The translations under genes were made by a program, and so were the position numbers. A DNA stretch of 64,000 nt from Symsagittifera roscoffensis. Taxonomy: Eukaryota > Xenacoelomorpha > Acoela > Convolutidae. The stretch spans positions 78,377,396 through 78,441,395 of the forward strand of contig NC_087065.1 of the NCBI RefSeq assembly GCF_963678635.1. Direction: 5' to 3'. The notes under the pieces are model-generated. The model was not told the DNA's origin. It saw nothing but the letters and a program-made list of their open reading frames with translations, and ran no database searches. Shown one piece after another: positions 31,509-43,006 of the stretch (the first letter of the stretch is position 1; each line of letters opens with the position of its first letter).

Positions 31509-34046
31509 TTACTCCACTTCTTTCGTGGCTAGGTCCTGTGTGACATTCTGCAGCACTGTCCTTGCCGCCAGGCCGTAATCCACCTTGAGTGGGCTAGACG
31601 ACTCTGCCTCCAGGTTCGAGGCTACCACCTCGTCAGGCAGTGTCCTTACCTTCTTTGTCGTAAAGGGGCTCGGTGTCGTCTCCTTTCTCCGAGACTCAGC
31701 CTCGTTCATCAGACGTGCTCGACTGGCCTTGCAACCCGAAAGCGCCTCTTCGTGGCGGGGATGTTTCGCGTCCGCCACTGCATGCCAAAATTGAGTACAA
31801 TCCGACTTGAAGTGTCCCTCCAAATTACAGAAGAAACACCTCGGACCATATTTCATGATGAGCCCTCTGACGTACTCTCCGTGATCCTCGTCGGTCGCGT
31901 CGGCGTCCTCGAGAAAGTAGCCTATCGCCTTCATGTTCTGTTTGTATGCAGAACACGCGGAAACGTGATGGTCCATCGAACCATAATTCGCACACGTACT
32001 CCTGTTATCCATGTCATCGCGAGGTTTGTACCAACTGGAATTCGCACCAGTGTTTGTCCCGCTATAGTTACCATAACTGCTGTAACGGTTTTGCGCCCTC
32101 GGCTTTATGAGTAAATACTCGCGTGACTTCATGCGCAAATCATCGGGCGTGGGTACCTGGTCAAGTGACAGGGTGAAGTGTGTGGCCAACATCGTCTTCA
32201 ATTCCTCACTCTTTACTCCGTCCATGAACTTCGAAGCAATCGCCAAGTTCCGCTCGGATATTCTCTCATCGGGATTGCTTCTCCTCCTAAGCAATTCAAG
32301 GTCGTCCAAAAATTTATCTATGGATTCGTCATCTCTTTGACGCCTCTTTTCGAATTTCACCATAGCCTGGTGCCCTTGTACTCCAGAGCCGAAACGATTC
32401 AGCAGGATGTCGAATATCTTGCGAGCGCTGTCTCTATCATTGGCTCTTTTCGCCATTACGCAATTTAGTGCCGTACCCTCCAGGTTGCTCGTTAGCGCGC
32501 TGCACTCTTGTTTCTTGGAGAGACTCTCTTCCTCAAAGTGTAACTTCATCACCTCTATCCAAGTATCAATGCAGCCGTCGGACTCGTCTTTGTATGACTT
32601 CGGCTTTTTCAGTGTCCTTCTTGACCTTTCTCCTCTCTCGGTTGACTTCGAGAGTTTGGTGATGAATGTTTCTATAGATCTGTTCAGAGGCTCAAACATC
32701 GAAGCATACATCGTCGTGTCCTGTGAGACTGTAGTCAGATCTGGCACTAAACTGACTTGTGGCACAGTTGGCAACCTCGTCTCCGGGGTAGCATCTGCCT
32801 CCGGTGGGACTGGATTCGTCCAGCCAGGCCTCGACGTGGCTGCCCTTGGCCGCTCCTTGTTTCTAGGTTCGTAGTTCGTTCTCGAGCTTTGCTGGGCTCT
32901 GGCATTGCTGCCCGTACCATCTCCATTATTCGAATGGCGTGAGCGCTCCCATTGGTTGGAACGCTCCTGCCAATTGCTCCCATTCAGGATCGCGTCAAGC
33001 TTCCGCATCATTAAGTCAGACTTGGCATCTAACCTTTTCTCCAGGCTAGTCATCGTGTGGGCGTAGGTACTATCATGATCGTTCAACAATCGCTCGATCT
33101 CTTTCGTCATCCTAGCCTCTCTTTCCTGTGACTCCTTGTTTGCCTGTGCCAGGCTGTCTTCCAGGCATTGATCGGTGTTGCGAATCAATTGAGCCTGATC
33201 AACCCTCGCCTGCGACTTCGCGTGCGTTATTTCATCTCTCAGATTCTCTCGACCCTGGTGAGCTCTCTCGTCAACCTGATCTATTCTCTTAGTCATGTCC
33301 CGTCTCAGTTCATCCAGACCATTCATTACGCCAGCGAACATGTCACTTATGTCGCCAGTGGCCCCAAATGACGGGGTTAGTCCCAAAGAAGATGAGGTCA
33401 ACTGCGGCTGCAGCCTGGTACTTGATGACGCACCGCCTTTTTGCTTGCTCATCACGTCATCAATCTGTCGAACGTTGATGACGCTCCCATCGTTATCCCA
33501 TCTGACATGGGCCTGGTCGGCGAGGCGGACGACGCCTTCCTGCTCATGTCGTTCCTTGGGCAACGGTGTGAAGTACACATCCGGATGGGTTATCTCCGGG
33601 TAGTCATAACTGGAAGATAAACCTTCAGTTCGTAGTGACGCCATGCGCTCATCGTACAAAGACTTCCAACTCTTCTTGGCCTTCGAACCCGGTTGTTCTT
33701 CACTCGGGCTTATACTCGACATCATCGCGTTGTTACTCTTCTTGGCCAGAGATGAGTGGGTATTAGCCGAATGTGAATATTCTCTCATCTACCTATGACT
33801 CTTGGTCTCCGATTTGGACATTCCCTTGAATAACACTTCCTCTCGCGGCTCGACCTCGGAACGCTCCGAGGTCTCCTCCGTCCTCTCAACTTCCTCCTGC
33901 TCGAGGTCCTCGCTCGGCTCAAAGTCGGGTCGAATGAGCGTCTGTTCTCCCTAGTCAAAGGGGTCCACAAGCGTTTCGCTCGCGGTTCCGGCCTCGGCGC
34001 TCCGCCCTTGATCGCCATCGAGGTTTTTCTCGCTCCTTAGTTTCAT
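31509..34046 (-). pseudogene. gag of element B
   Basis: The longest open part is 759 codons from the ATG at 33788. The same frame is coding-like further upstream to an ATG at 34046 (MKLRSEKNLDGDQG), interrupted by TAG at 33953-33951 and TAG at 33791-33789. I take 34046 as the ancestral start. From the 33788 start, residues about 155-270 form a long coiled coil and about 420-590 fit the retrotransposon gag/capsid fold. A first knuckle reads CANYGSMDHHVSAC, where the second cysteine is Tyr. A second, CFFCNLEGHFKSDC, is an intact CCHC motif. Gag forms the particle and binds RNA. Confidence 0.85.
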
Positions 34047-37000
34047 TTCGCTCACTGAAAGATCGATTCGGTTTCGGCAAATACGTCGGAGGCGCTGCTA
34101 AACGAGGATTGACTACGCCTAGTTTTAAATTTTCATGTGCTGCCCTTGCTCAGCCTTAGTAGTCGATCCTAACGAGTCCCTGCGCTGCATGCTTTGTGAC
34201 AAAAAACAATATTTGTATATTTTAATGGCGATGCACACGTACCGCAAACAAGTTCAAGTTAAATTACTTAACGCTGCCTCTTCGATCTCGTAAGTATCAA
34301 GAGTGTCTCTTAGGTTTCTCAATAACAATCTTAGTGACTCAGCTAGAGTTACGCACACAGGGCCTGCTCAGTATTTATATAAGGCTAACTCAACCCTGTT
34401 GTATAGTATAACAGTATCACAAAATTTTCACAAGATATAATCAACACACAAAACACAATGGATAATCAGATAAGAATATCCTACAGGTGACAGCGACCTT
34501 TCGTCAGTATCAATTTATTGCCACACAATTTATCAAGTCACTGCTCTGTTAAAGTCAAACAATCTTTGATAAAAAACAGTGATGATTCAGAAACATATCA
34601 ATAAAACTTAGTCTTAAAGAAAAAGACTTCCCTCAATCGGAACGATCCGAAAGAACAAAGCCCAGGACACAGTCTTCTCAAGTGGGTGTGTATTTGCCTA
34701 ATACACCCACCGAGGTCTTTTTTTAGGTGCCCTGCGATTGCCCGAGCTGTCCTACTAAGTAGCTCAAGGCAACCACACAACCAAAATCACAATAAAAAAA
34801 AAATTTTTTTTTTGTTCGGGTACTTCTGATACACCCGATCTAGAATCCAAAGTTGATCACGAATTTCCGGGTCAAAATGAGCTCCTATGATCCTAATAAG
34901 CACGCGCAATGTCCTAATATGATCTTTATTAAATGGATATTTCCCGTCTCCCAAATTGCCACAGAAGGTTTCCTCAAGTTTCTAACAATGAGGGTTGCTA
35001 AGATGTTTAAGTCACTCCGGTTGGTTACTTTGGAGGGTTGTTAAGACACTTAGCCTACCTCGGAGGGTTACTTCCGAGGGTACCTTAATCACCCAAGTTA
35101 CCTCGGAGGGTCCCCCTAAATTTACTAAGGAGGGTCAATAAGATGCTTAATATGCTCCGGAGGGTTACTTCGGAGGGTACCTCCAAAATTTTCAAATTTC
35201 TGAACCTCACTTAGAAGGGCCTTCAATTAACTTCAGGAAGCGTCAAAACAAGCTAAATTCTCTATGGGGGGCTGTCTTAACTTCTTTGGATGATCTCGTG
35301 GAAGTTTTCCACTAAGGAGGGTTGCTAAGGGGTTTAGCTGACTCCGGAGGGTTACTTCGGAGGGTTCCCCAAGAATCAAGAAAAAAGGTTATGTTACCGC
35401 GATAAAGTCTCCAAAAGCGGTCCACCTGACTTAAAACCAGGTTGGCTGACACGGTCAACCTTCCCAGTTGGATAAAAAGGTGTTTTGATAAAATTTTCTG
35501 CCGCTCGGAGGGTTACCTGTAATTTGGACCCTCCGAACCAACAAATTCTAAAAAAATTTTCTTTTCCGAGATTATCAACCCAAAAACGGTTGCGGTCCGG
35601 AAAAGTGGTCTAAAACGTCGACTTATGGTACCAAAATTATCCCGATCGGTTGGCTAGTCTTTGAGAAATTGCCAAAAACGTGTTTGTCCAAATGGCCTTT
35701 TTTCACCACCTATATAGGTTCTGAGAGACTTTTTCCGCAATTCCTATTGAAAGATAATTGAAACGAGCGTAGTAGCCCTGTACGGCACTGGAATTATGCA
35801 AAAAACCGGACCAAAATTGGTTTGGAGACAAAAATTTGGCCAATAACTATCAAATTTGGACCCTCCGATTCCTTCCTTTTCCAATCCTTAAGTCATTAGC
35901 TCTATCTACGGAGCTAATCGGAGGGTTACTCAAGAATTTTTCTGGCAGCCGAGCACGTTATGCTAGCACGCTCCTAACACAAAAATTTTATTACTCTAAC
36001 ACTAAAAACTCAAAAACTCGATCCCCAAAACAGATTGACAAATTTCAGAAAATTATCAAAAATTTGATCGAAAAATTTTGGTTTTTTCCAACTTTTACTG
36101 AGTCTTTTCTCACGCGGTTTCTCTAGTTAGGGGGATCGAACTACGTAGCTACTCCCTATATAAAAGCTTTTTGCTGTTCGGAAAAGCTCGTATGTCCAAA
36201 AATTTGGGGGTCTACAGTTTGGTCGAAAATCGATAATTTTCGACAAAATTTGGGTGTTTCTTGGGTCTAATTAGGAGATAATTATTATGTAATAATGTTA
36301 ATAACCTACTAGCAGTCGTTAATGACTAGTAATATACCCTCATTTGCACCAAAATACCCGAACTAAGACCCTTAACTCGGAAATTTGTAATCGATGGAGG
36401 GTAAAATCGGACCGCGCCAATCGTGCCCCCCACCACTTAAGTTTTAATGAAATAGTACCCGAACGATACTAAAATTGTTTCAACGATACCCAACAGTCGT
36501 TGTGGGTGCTGTCCCTATGTCTCTGTTGAGTGTGGAACACGTCGGTCAGCTTGCCACTCTACCCTCCGGTCACCGGCAAAATCACCATTAACGTGCTTAA
36601 ATACTCAAATTACACTCAAGGGAGGGTATCCAACCCTTCACCAAAACACACAATCTTTCTATCAGAAATGATATAGATCAATCTGAAACAACAACAAATA
36701 GGAAGGTCATATCACATCTCGTCCGGAAATAACATATAAACTGTCACTTTATGTTTTTTATTGTTTTTGGTCTTTTTTGGATTTTTTACTGTTTTTTGTA
36801 CTTTTTTGTTTTCAAATAAATTTGTTTTTGGCTTTTTCTTGGTTATATACGCTTTTTGTTTGGTTTTACGCTTTCTCTTTAATTGTTTTTGGTCCTGGGA
36901 CCTCGGGACAAGCGGGCTCTAGATTTCCCACCTAACCCTCCGGCCCCCGGAATTTTCGGTGTTAACTAAGTTAAAAAGCTAAATAGTACTAGACGGAGGG

Positions 37001-37651
37001 TACGCACCTTCCCCCCAGTACAATAACGGTCATTAAGGCCTCTAACTCGGGCATACACCGGAGCGGAGGGTTCGTCGCTGAAACGCTTGCTGATCATGAT
37101 GGTCTTATGCCTTTGACAGGCCCACCCAGGAGCGCCATAAAAACGTCTAAGTAACATTCACCCAAATACTACACAGCGACGGAGCGTAGAAAAAGTACCT
37201 ATTAACGACTGGCAGGCGTCAATCACTTTAATCCTACTCGTTTTTCACCGTCTCGACCTTGCCAGTTGATTTTCTGGTCTGTTTAGGGCTAAGTAAAAAG
37301 TTACTATTTTTAGGCCATCAGTCAAACGACTTTTGATCAGCTTTCGTTTACATGCGAACACAACCACATAGCTGAGTCTCGGATCCTCAGACTACGTGAT
37401 TGCCATTAAAAACACGGCTCGAACAACCTATTTTAACATGTTTTTGTGTGACAGTTCTATATTAAATCCATTGGAGATGGATTGACCCTTTCCTCTTTCT
37501 AGCTACTCATATTCTAAAATATCAAATTATACCGGTGTTAATTCAGACTTCTACGACATCCAAGTAGCTACAAAGTTAGTTTTATATAGTCTCTTCACAT
37601 AAAACAGTCTCTGGGGGACCAAGCCTCCGCTCACGTAATCTTCCTGTGATA
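34047..37651 (-). repeat. Leader of element B with GGAGGGT box array
   Basis: No gene is visible in this 3.6-kb stretch between PBS and gag. The + strand heptamer GGAGGGT occurs about 15 times between 35032 and 37071. It is densest at 35032-35359, with about four reverse copies (ACCCTCC near 35529, 35870, 36556, 36936). In three places two boxes lie 12-13 bases apart (gggttacttcggagggt type). Around 35000-35180 the boxes sit in loose 45-60-bp units beginning ttaaga..ctta. A TATATAAAAC stretch on the - strand near 37580 is a possible promoter or chance. Confidence 0.6.
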
Positions 37652-37669
37652 ACGTTCTTATCTCTTCCA
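37652..37669 (-). promoter_or_regulatory. Putative primer-binding site of element B
   Basis: On the - strand the 5' LTR ends GTGCCACA and, after three bases, TGGAAGAGATAAGAACGTT follows. The TGG start next to the LTR fits a tRNA 3' CCA end. The tRNA species is not identified. Confidence 0.5.
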
Positions 37670-37672
37670 ATT

Positions 37673-38027
37673 TGTGGCACGGGAGGGTTCCGTGGAATAT
37701 TCCTTCCCCACTGAAGCTTACTTCTCCACTAATATCCACTGCTAAGAGTCTTATCGTGTGTTGTTGCCACGATAAAAGGCTTCGTATTTTTCGTCTCTTG
37801 TGCGACCGTTTTCCATTTGTCGTTGTTCTGTTTTTTCGTCGTTTTTCGTCAAAATGGCCGTCTTTTTCTATTTCTCAGAAATATTCACTTTTCAATCGAA
37901 ATTTTAAAAATAAAAATTCTAGAATATTCCTATCCTCCTTCGCAATACCTTTTCGTTCCTAAGGCCTTTATTCGTTTTATTTCGTGTCGCCGGAAGGTTG
38001 CGCTGTGCCATCTGGCAGAATGGCACA
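37673..38027 (-). mobile_element. 5' LTR of element B (355 bp)
   Basis: Read on the - strand it runs TGTGCCATTCTGCC to CCCGTGCCACA, giving TGTG/CACA ends and a short imperfect terminal inverted repeat. It matches 14401-14753. An AATAAA-containing stretch lies near 37960-37975 on the - strand. Immediately outside, at 38028, begins the duplicated block described below, so the element inserted at or defines its edge. Confidence 0.8.
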
Positions 38028-38947
38028 TTTGTTTGTAATTTTTTCGCAGACTAATTTTCCGATTAAATTTTTAACTCTTATTTTTTTAAAACTCGATTTT
38101 ACTTTCAAAGAAGCGTTGAATGAAGTTTTAAAGACTAGTTCTCTAGTTTTTCACTTTTTGATACTTTGGTTGCCAGCAAAGCGATGAATCAAACTTCCAG
38201 AAAAAAAATTCTTGGAGTAAAAATAAAATTTTACAAAATGAGTGATTTTTTTTCAAATCTTTCGCTTGTATTACGCTCGCTTTAATCGCTCGGAACTGAT
38301 TTGCTTGTCAACACTATTGAACATAGCCCACTGGCAGTTGGGAAAGAGAGATAAACGCAAAGAAATATAAAAAAAGATGATCTTGTTTTTTGAAAGAGCC
38401 TTCAAGTTATGAATTTCGTAGAAAAAAATAGACGGCTTTAAAGGTTTTTGAGTTTCTGGAATTAGTTATGATTGAACTTTTTTGATAAAACTAACCCAAT
38501 TGAGAAAACTGGATGATAGGTAAAACTTTTATTTTGCTTGAAAATCTGATACTATTTTGCATTTTCGAAATTAGAAGTCAGTCGCGTTTCCCATTTTTGC
38601 TGCTCGATAGTGGATTTTGCCTTCTTTGTAAAAAAATAAACGAGGTCGGCAGTCTTCTGGGGGCAGATATTAGCAATCTCATTTGATAGGCTCAAAACGC
38701 AAAACTCTTTCGTTCTTATTAAGCTCCTGATATCCAAAGGGATTAACAAAAATTTTGAACAATATCACTGCTCCAGAAATCTTGCTAGCTTTCACAAATT
38801 TTTAGCTGTGCGCAGGTTACCAGAGTTGGACCAGTTGCTTCAAACTCCTTAACTTACAGGAAAGTGGTCAGATTTTTTATCAACTGTTTATAAATCATGT
38901 TTTTATGTGATCAAATCATGAGCATTGTAATACAACAGAGACATTTG
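38028..38947. repeat. Segmental duplication block 1, copy 1
   Basis: This block is near-identical to about 42080-43006, including tttgtttgtaattttt at its start and the lead-in acaacagagacatttggcaa to the satellite. It includes a copy of dispersed family D (38325-38640). I see no gene. The two copies differ at only a few percent of positions, with small indels. Confidence 0.85.
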
Positions 38948-41226
38948 GCAAAAAAATCAGTAGTTCAGCAATTTAGATTAATTATACTAGTGGCAGGAGC
39001 TTTGTTGGAACTCTGAATGTTTTAATTGCAATGTGTTGGAACTCATGACTTATTCTCTAGGGCAAAAGCATCAGTAGTTCAGCAACTGAGATTAATTATA
39101 CTAGTGGCATGAGCTTTGTTGGAACTCTGAATTTTTTGATTGCAATGTGTTGGAACGAACTCATGACTCATTATCTAGGGCAAAAGCATCAGTAGTTCAG
39201 CAACTGAGATTATTTATACTAGTGACAGGAGCATTGTTGGAACTCTGAACGTTTTTATTGCAAGGTGTTGGAACTCATGACTCATTATCTAGGGCAAAAG
39301 CATCAGTAGTTCAGCAACTGAGATTAATTATACTAGTGGCAGGAGCTTTGTTGGAAATCTGAATGTTTTGATTGCAATGTGTTGGAACTCATGACTCATT
39401 CTCTAGGGCAAAAGCATCAGTAGTTGAGCAACTGAGATTAATTATACTAGTGACAGGATTATTGTTGGAACTCTGAACGTTTTTATTGCAATGTGTTGGA
39501 ACTCATGACTCATTCTCTAGGGCAAAAGCATCAGTAGTTCAGCAACTGAGATTAATTATACTAGTGACAGGAGCATTGTTGGAATTCTGAACGTTTTATT
39601 GCAATGTGTTGGAACTCATGACTCATATTCTAGGGCACAAGCATCAGTAGTTCAGCAACTGAGATTAATTATACTAGTGGCATGAGCTTTGTTGGAACTC
39701 TGAATTTTTTGATTGCAATGTGTTGGAACGAACTCATGACTCGTTCTCTAGGGCAAAAGCATCAGTAGTTCAGCAACTGAGATTAATTATACCAGTGACA
39801 GGAGCATTGTTGGAACTCTGAATGTTTTCATTGCAACGTGTTGGAACTCATGACTCGTTCTCTAGGGCAAAAGCATCAGTAGTTCAGCAACTGAGATTAA
39901 TTATACTAGTGACATGAGCATTGTTGGAATTTCGAAAGTTTTTTTTTGCAATGTGTTGGAACTCATGACTCATATTCTAGGGCACAAGCATCAGTAGTTC
40001 AGCAACTGAGATTAATAATACTAGTGGCAGGAGCATTGTTGGAACTCTGAATGTTCTGATTGCAATGTGTTGGAACTCATGACTCATTCTCCAGGGCAAA
40101 AGCATCAGTAGTTCAGCAACTGAGATTAATTATACTAGTGGCAGGAGCATTGTTGGAACTCTGAATGTTTTGATTGCAATGTGTTGGAACTCATGACTGA
40201 TTTTCTAGGGCAAAAGCATCAGTAGTTCAGCAACTGAGATTAATTATACTAGTGGCAGGAGCTTTGTTGGAACTCTGAATGTTTTGATTGCAATGTGTTG
40301 GAACTCATGACTCGTTCTCTAGGGCAAAAGCATCAGTAGTTCAGCAACTCAGATTAATTATACTAGTGACAGGAGCATTGTTGGAATTCTGAATGTTTTT
40401 ATTGCAATGTGTTGGAACTCATGACTCATATTCTAGGGCACAAGCATCAGTAGTTCAGCAACTGAGATTAATTATACTAGTGGCAAGAGCTTTGTTGGAA
40501 CTCTGAATGTTCTGATTGCAAAGTGTTGGAACTCATGACTCATTCTCTAAGGCAAAAGCATTAGTAGTTCAGCAACTGAGATTAATTATACTAGTGGCAG
40601 GAGCATTGTTGGAACTCTGAATGTTTTGATTGCAATGTGTTGGAACTCATGACTGATTTTCTAGGGCAAAAGCATCAGTAGTTCAGCAACTGAGATTATT
40701 TATACTAGTGACAGGAGCCTTGTTGGAACACTGAATGTTTTTATTGCGATGTGTTGGAACTCATGACTCGTTCTCTAGGGCAAAAGCATCAGTAGTTCAG
40801 CAACTGAGATTAAATATACTAGTGACAGGAGCATTGTTGGAACTCTGAATGTTTTTATTTCGATGTGTTGGAACTCATGACTCGTTCTCTAGGGCAAAAG
40901 CATCAGTAGTTCAGCAACTGAGATTAAATATACTAGTGACAGGAACATTGTTGGAACTCTGAATGTTCTGATTGCAAAGTGTTGGAACTCATGACTCATT
41001 CTCTAAGGCAAAAGCATCAGTAGTTCAGCAACTGAGATTAATTATACTAGTGGCAGGAGCATTGTTGGAACTCTGAATGTTTTGATTGCAATGTGTTGGA
41101 ACTCATGACTGATTTTCTAGGGCAAAAGCATCAGTAGTTCAGCAACTGAGATTATTTATACTAGTGACAGGAGCCTTGTTGGAACACTGAATGTTTTTAT
41201 TGCGATGTGTTGGAACTCATGACTAC
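38948..41226. repeat. 114-bp satellite array 1, about 20 units
   Basis: Head-to-tail units of about 114 bp contain catcagtagttcagcaactg, attatactagtgacaggag and gtgttggaactcatgactc. Variants such as gtggc/gtgac and gattgcaatg/tattgcgatg alternate. A block of four units (about 460 bp, starting near 40502) repeats at 40962 with the same variant order, so the array has higher-order structure. One unit near 39100 carries a 4-bp insertion. There is no coding potential, and the spacing is far too long for a CRISPR array. Confidence 0.95.
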
Positions 41227-41235
41227 TCGTTCTCG

Positions 41236-41803
41236 ACTTTTCGACTTTTCAATGAACGGATTGAGCGTCTTTTCGAAAAAAAACTAACATTTTTTAAATT
41301 CTTTTTATCATGTGAGCTCTCTTTTTAAGTAAAAGCAACCAATAGGAGCTCGCCTGTGGCTTCTCTCTCCTGTAGTCCCTGTAGACACACTTGGGCACGG
41401 AGGCTTCGTTCTTCAACACTTTGCTCTCCTCCTGATAACACGTCTTCAAAACTGTCAGAATGCCTGAAGTTGTCTTCGCTAAACAGAGTCGAAGGCTCCT
41501 CAGTGGCAGAGTTAACACTTCACACGGCCTTAATATGGAACGCGAGTTTCAAATATTGGTTTAAAAACGACATTTTTGGAGTTAGACTCAATCACTTCTC
41601 TAAAACAATAGAACTAAATAGGTAAACATGACCATTTTTCCTGTTATGCGACTCATAATTATTAATTTGTTCAATCAGCTTTGATTGAGTATCACAATTT
41701 TTGAGCTTTCGGTTTTTCTGGATTACCAAATTTGGAAAATATGATACGATTTCGGATGCCATAATACTGGCAGCATAGAAAAATCGATTTTTGGACAAAA
41801 AAT
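41236..41803. repeat. Segmental duplication block 2, copy 1
   Basis: This block is near-identical to 47502-48047 (shared gacttttcaatgaacggatt and onward). It contains a candidate exon on the - strand. The copies part at 41803/48047 directly after 'ggcagcatagaa'. Confidence 0.85.
41340..41516 (-). pseudogene. Candidate host exon, duplicated copy 1
   Basis: On the - strand one frame reads VNSATEEPSTLF, then HSDSFEDVLSGGEQSVEERS and LQEREATGELLLVAF. It is open for about 60 codons, polar and glutamate-rich. The second copy (47612-47787) keeps the same frame, with three amino-acid changes and no stop, which is mild support for coding. Splice borders are weak (an AG at gtgtgaag, a possible GT in TTG|GTTGCT). 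I do not recognise the protein. It may be an exon of a minus-strand host gene or a duplicated pseudo-exon. Confidence 0.35.
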
Positions 41804-41850
41804 GAGCAGTGTTAAAAATTATACAGTCAAGATTTTTGAATCAAAACTAA

Positions 41851-41918
41851 TTGAAATATCGATAATGCTAAATGGCAATCGAAAAAGTCCATTTCGCCTG
41901 TCATTATCGATATTTCAA
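41851..41918. repeat. Hairpin with 17-bp perfect arms
   Basis: ttgaaatatcgataatg at 41851-41867 and its exact reverse complement at 41902-41918 flank a spacer with a nested 6-bp pair (aaatgg/ccattt). It lies in the single-copy gap between the two duplication blocks, so it may be a remnant of a small foldback element. Confidence 0.75.
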
Positions 41919-42079
41919 GTAGTATCACTTGAGTAAAAATGTCAATGGCTTTTTTTGCCTTCAAATTAGAGTTGTTGTTTGTGTGTGGAGTATGATGAGA
42001 AAAATATACGTCATGGTCGACGACAGTTTTCCTTAAAAAACTATTAACATACAAAAACAATTTAAAAAATCAGATTTAT

Positions 42080-43006
42080 TTACAAAATTTGTTTGTAATT
42101 TTTTTGCAGATTAGTTTTCCGATTAAATTTTTCACTCTTATTTTTTTTAAACTCGATTTTATTTTCAAAGAAGCGTTGAATGTAGTTTTAAAGACTAGTT
42201 CTCTAATTTTTCCTTTTTGATACTTTGGTTGCCAGCAAAGCGATGAATCAAACTTCCAGAAAAAAATTTCTTGGAGTAAAAATAAAATTTTACAAAATGA
42301 GTGATTTTTTTTCAAATCTTTCGCTTGTATTACGCTCGCTTTAATCGCTCGGAACTGATTTGCTTGTCAAAACTAATGAACATAGCCCACTGGCAGTTGC
42401 GAAAGAGAGATAAACGCAATGAAATTTAAAAAAAGATGATATTGTTTTTTGAAAGAGCCTTCAAGTCATGAATTTCGTAGAAAAAAATAGATGGCTTTAA
42501 AGGTTTTTGAGTTTCTGGAATTAGTTATGATTGAACTTTTTTGATAAAACTAACCCAATTGAGAAAACTGGATGATAGGTAAAACTTTTATTTGGCTTGA
42601 AAATCTGATACTATTTTGCATTTTCGAAATTAGAAGTCAGTCGCGTTTCCCATTTTTGCTGCTCGATAGTGGATTTTGCCTTCTTTGTAAAAAAATAAAT
42701 GAGGTCGGCAATCTTCTGGGGGCAGATATTAGCAATCTCATTTGATAGACTCAAAACGCAAAACTCTTTCGTTCTTATTAAGCTCCTGATATCCAAAGGG
42801 TTTAACAAAAAATTTGAACAATATCACTGCTCCAGAAATCTTGCTAGCTTTCACAGATTTTTAGCTGTGCGCAGGTTACCAGAGTTGAACCAGTTGCTTC
42901 CAACTCCCTAACTTACAGGAAAGTGGTCAGATTTTTTATCAACTGTTTATAAATCATGTTTTTATGTGATCAAATCATGAGCATTGTAATACAACAGAGA
43001 CATTTG
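42080..43006. repeat. Segmental duplication block 1, copy 2
   Basis: This is the second copy of 38028-38947. Its left edge differs: where copy 1 abuts the LTR of element B, this copy is preceded by aaaatcagatttatttacaa. It contains another family-D repeat copy (42370-42695). No gene is seen. Confidence 0.85.

Larger units (their letters stand above)
14401..38027 (-). mobile_element. Giant Ty3/Gypsy-type LTR retrotransposon, element B
   Basis: Direct repeats at 14401-14753 and 37673-38027 bound about 23.6 kb read on the - strand. In transcript order it holds a PBS (37652-37669), a 3.6-kb leader, gag (34046-31509), protease (31508-30109), RT/RNase H (30100-28570), integrase (28569-25599) and a macro-like module (25598-24786). 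Then come a spacer, a second coding region of nearly 9 kb (24319-15619) and a PPT next to the 3' LTR. Twelve or more in-frame stops and several frameshifts show decay. The LTRs differ at roughly 4 percent of aligned positions by eye. Typical Gypsy elements are 5-10 kb, so the size and extra genes stand out. Confidence 0.85.

Noticed and set aside
15426-33603. Many + strand open frames of 60-160 codons opposite element B
   Set aside because: They mirror the - strand coding frames, lack motifs and break at random. They are antisense shadows.
33785-34018. Arginine-rich 77-codon ORF whose stop overlaps the gag ATG of element B (ATGA), as in termination-reinitiation
   Set aside because: The gag frame itself is coding-like through the same stretch (acidic, continuing to an ATG at 34046). 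The arginine-rich frame is best explained as a shadow of GC-rich codons.
37551-37739. 62-codon ORF (MDISGEVSFSGEG) across the LTR edge of element B, with a partial copy at 14460
   Set aside because: It is open in both LTRs only because they are copies of each other. It crosses the LTR/PBS border and has no known domain.
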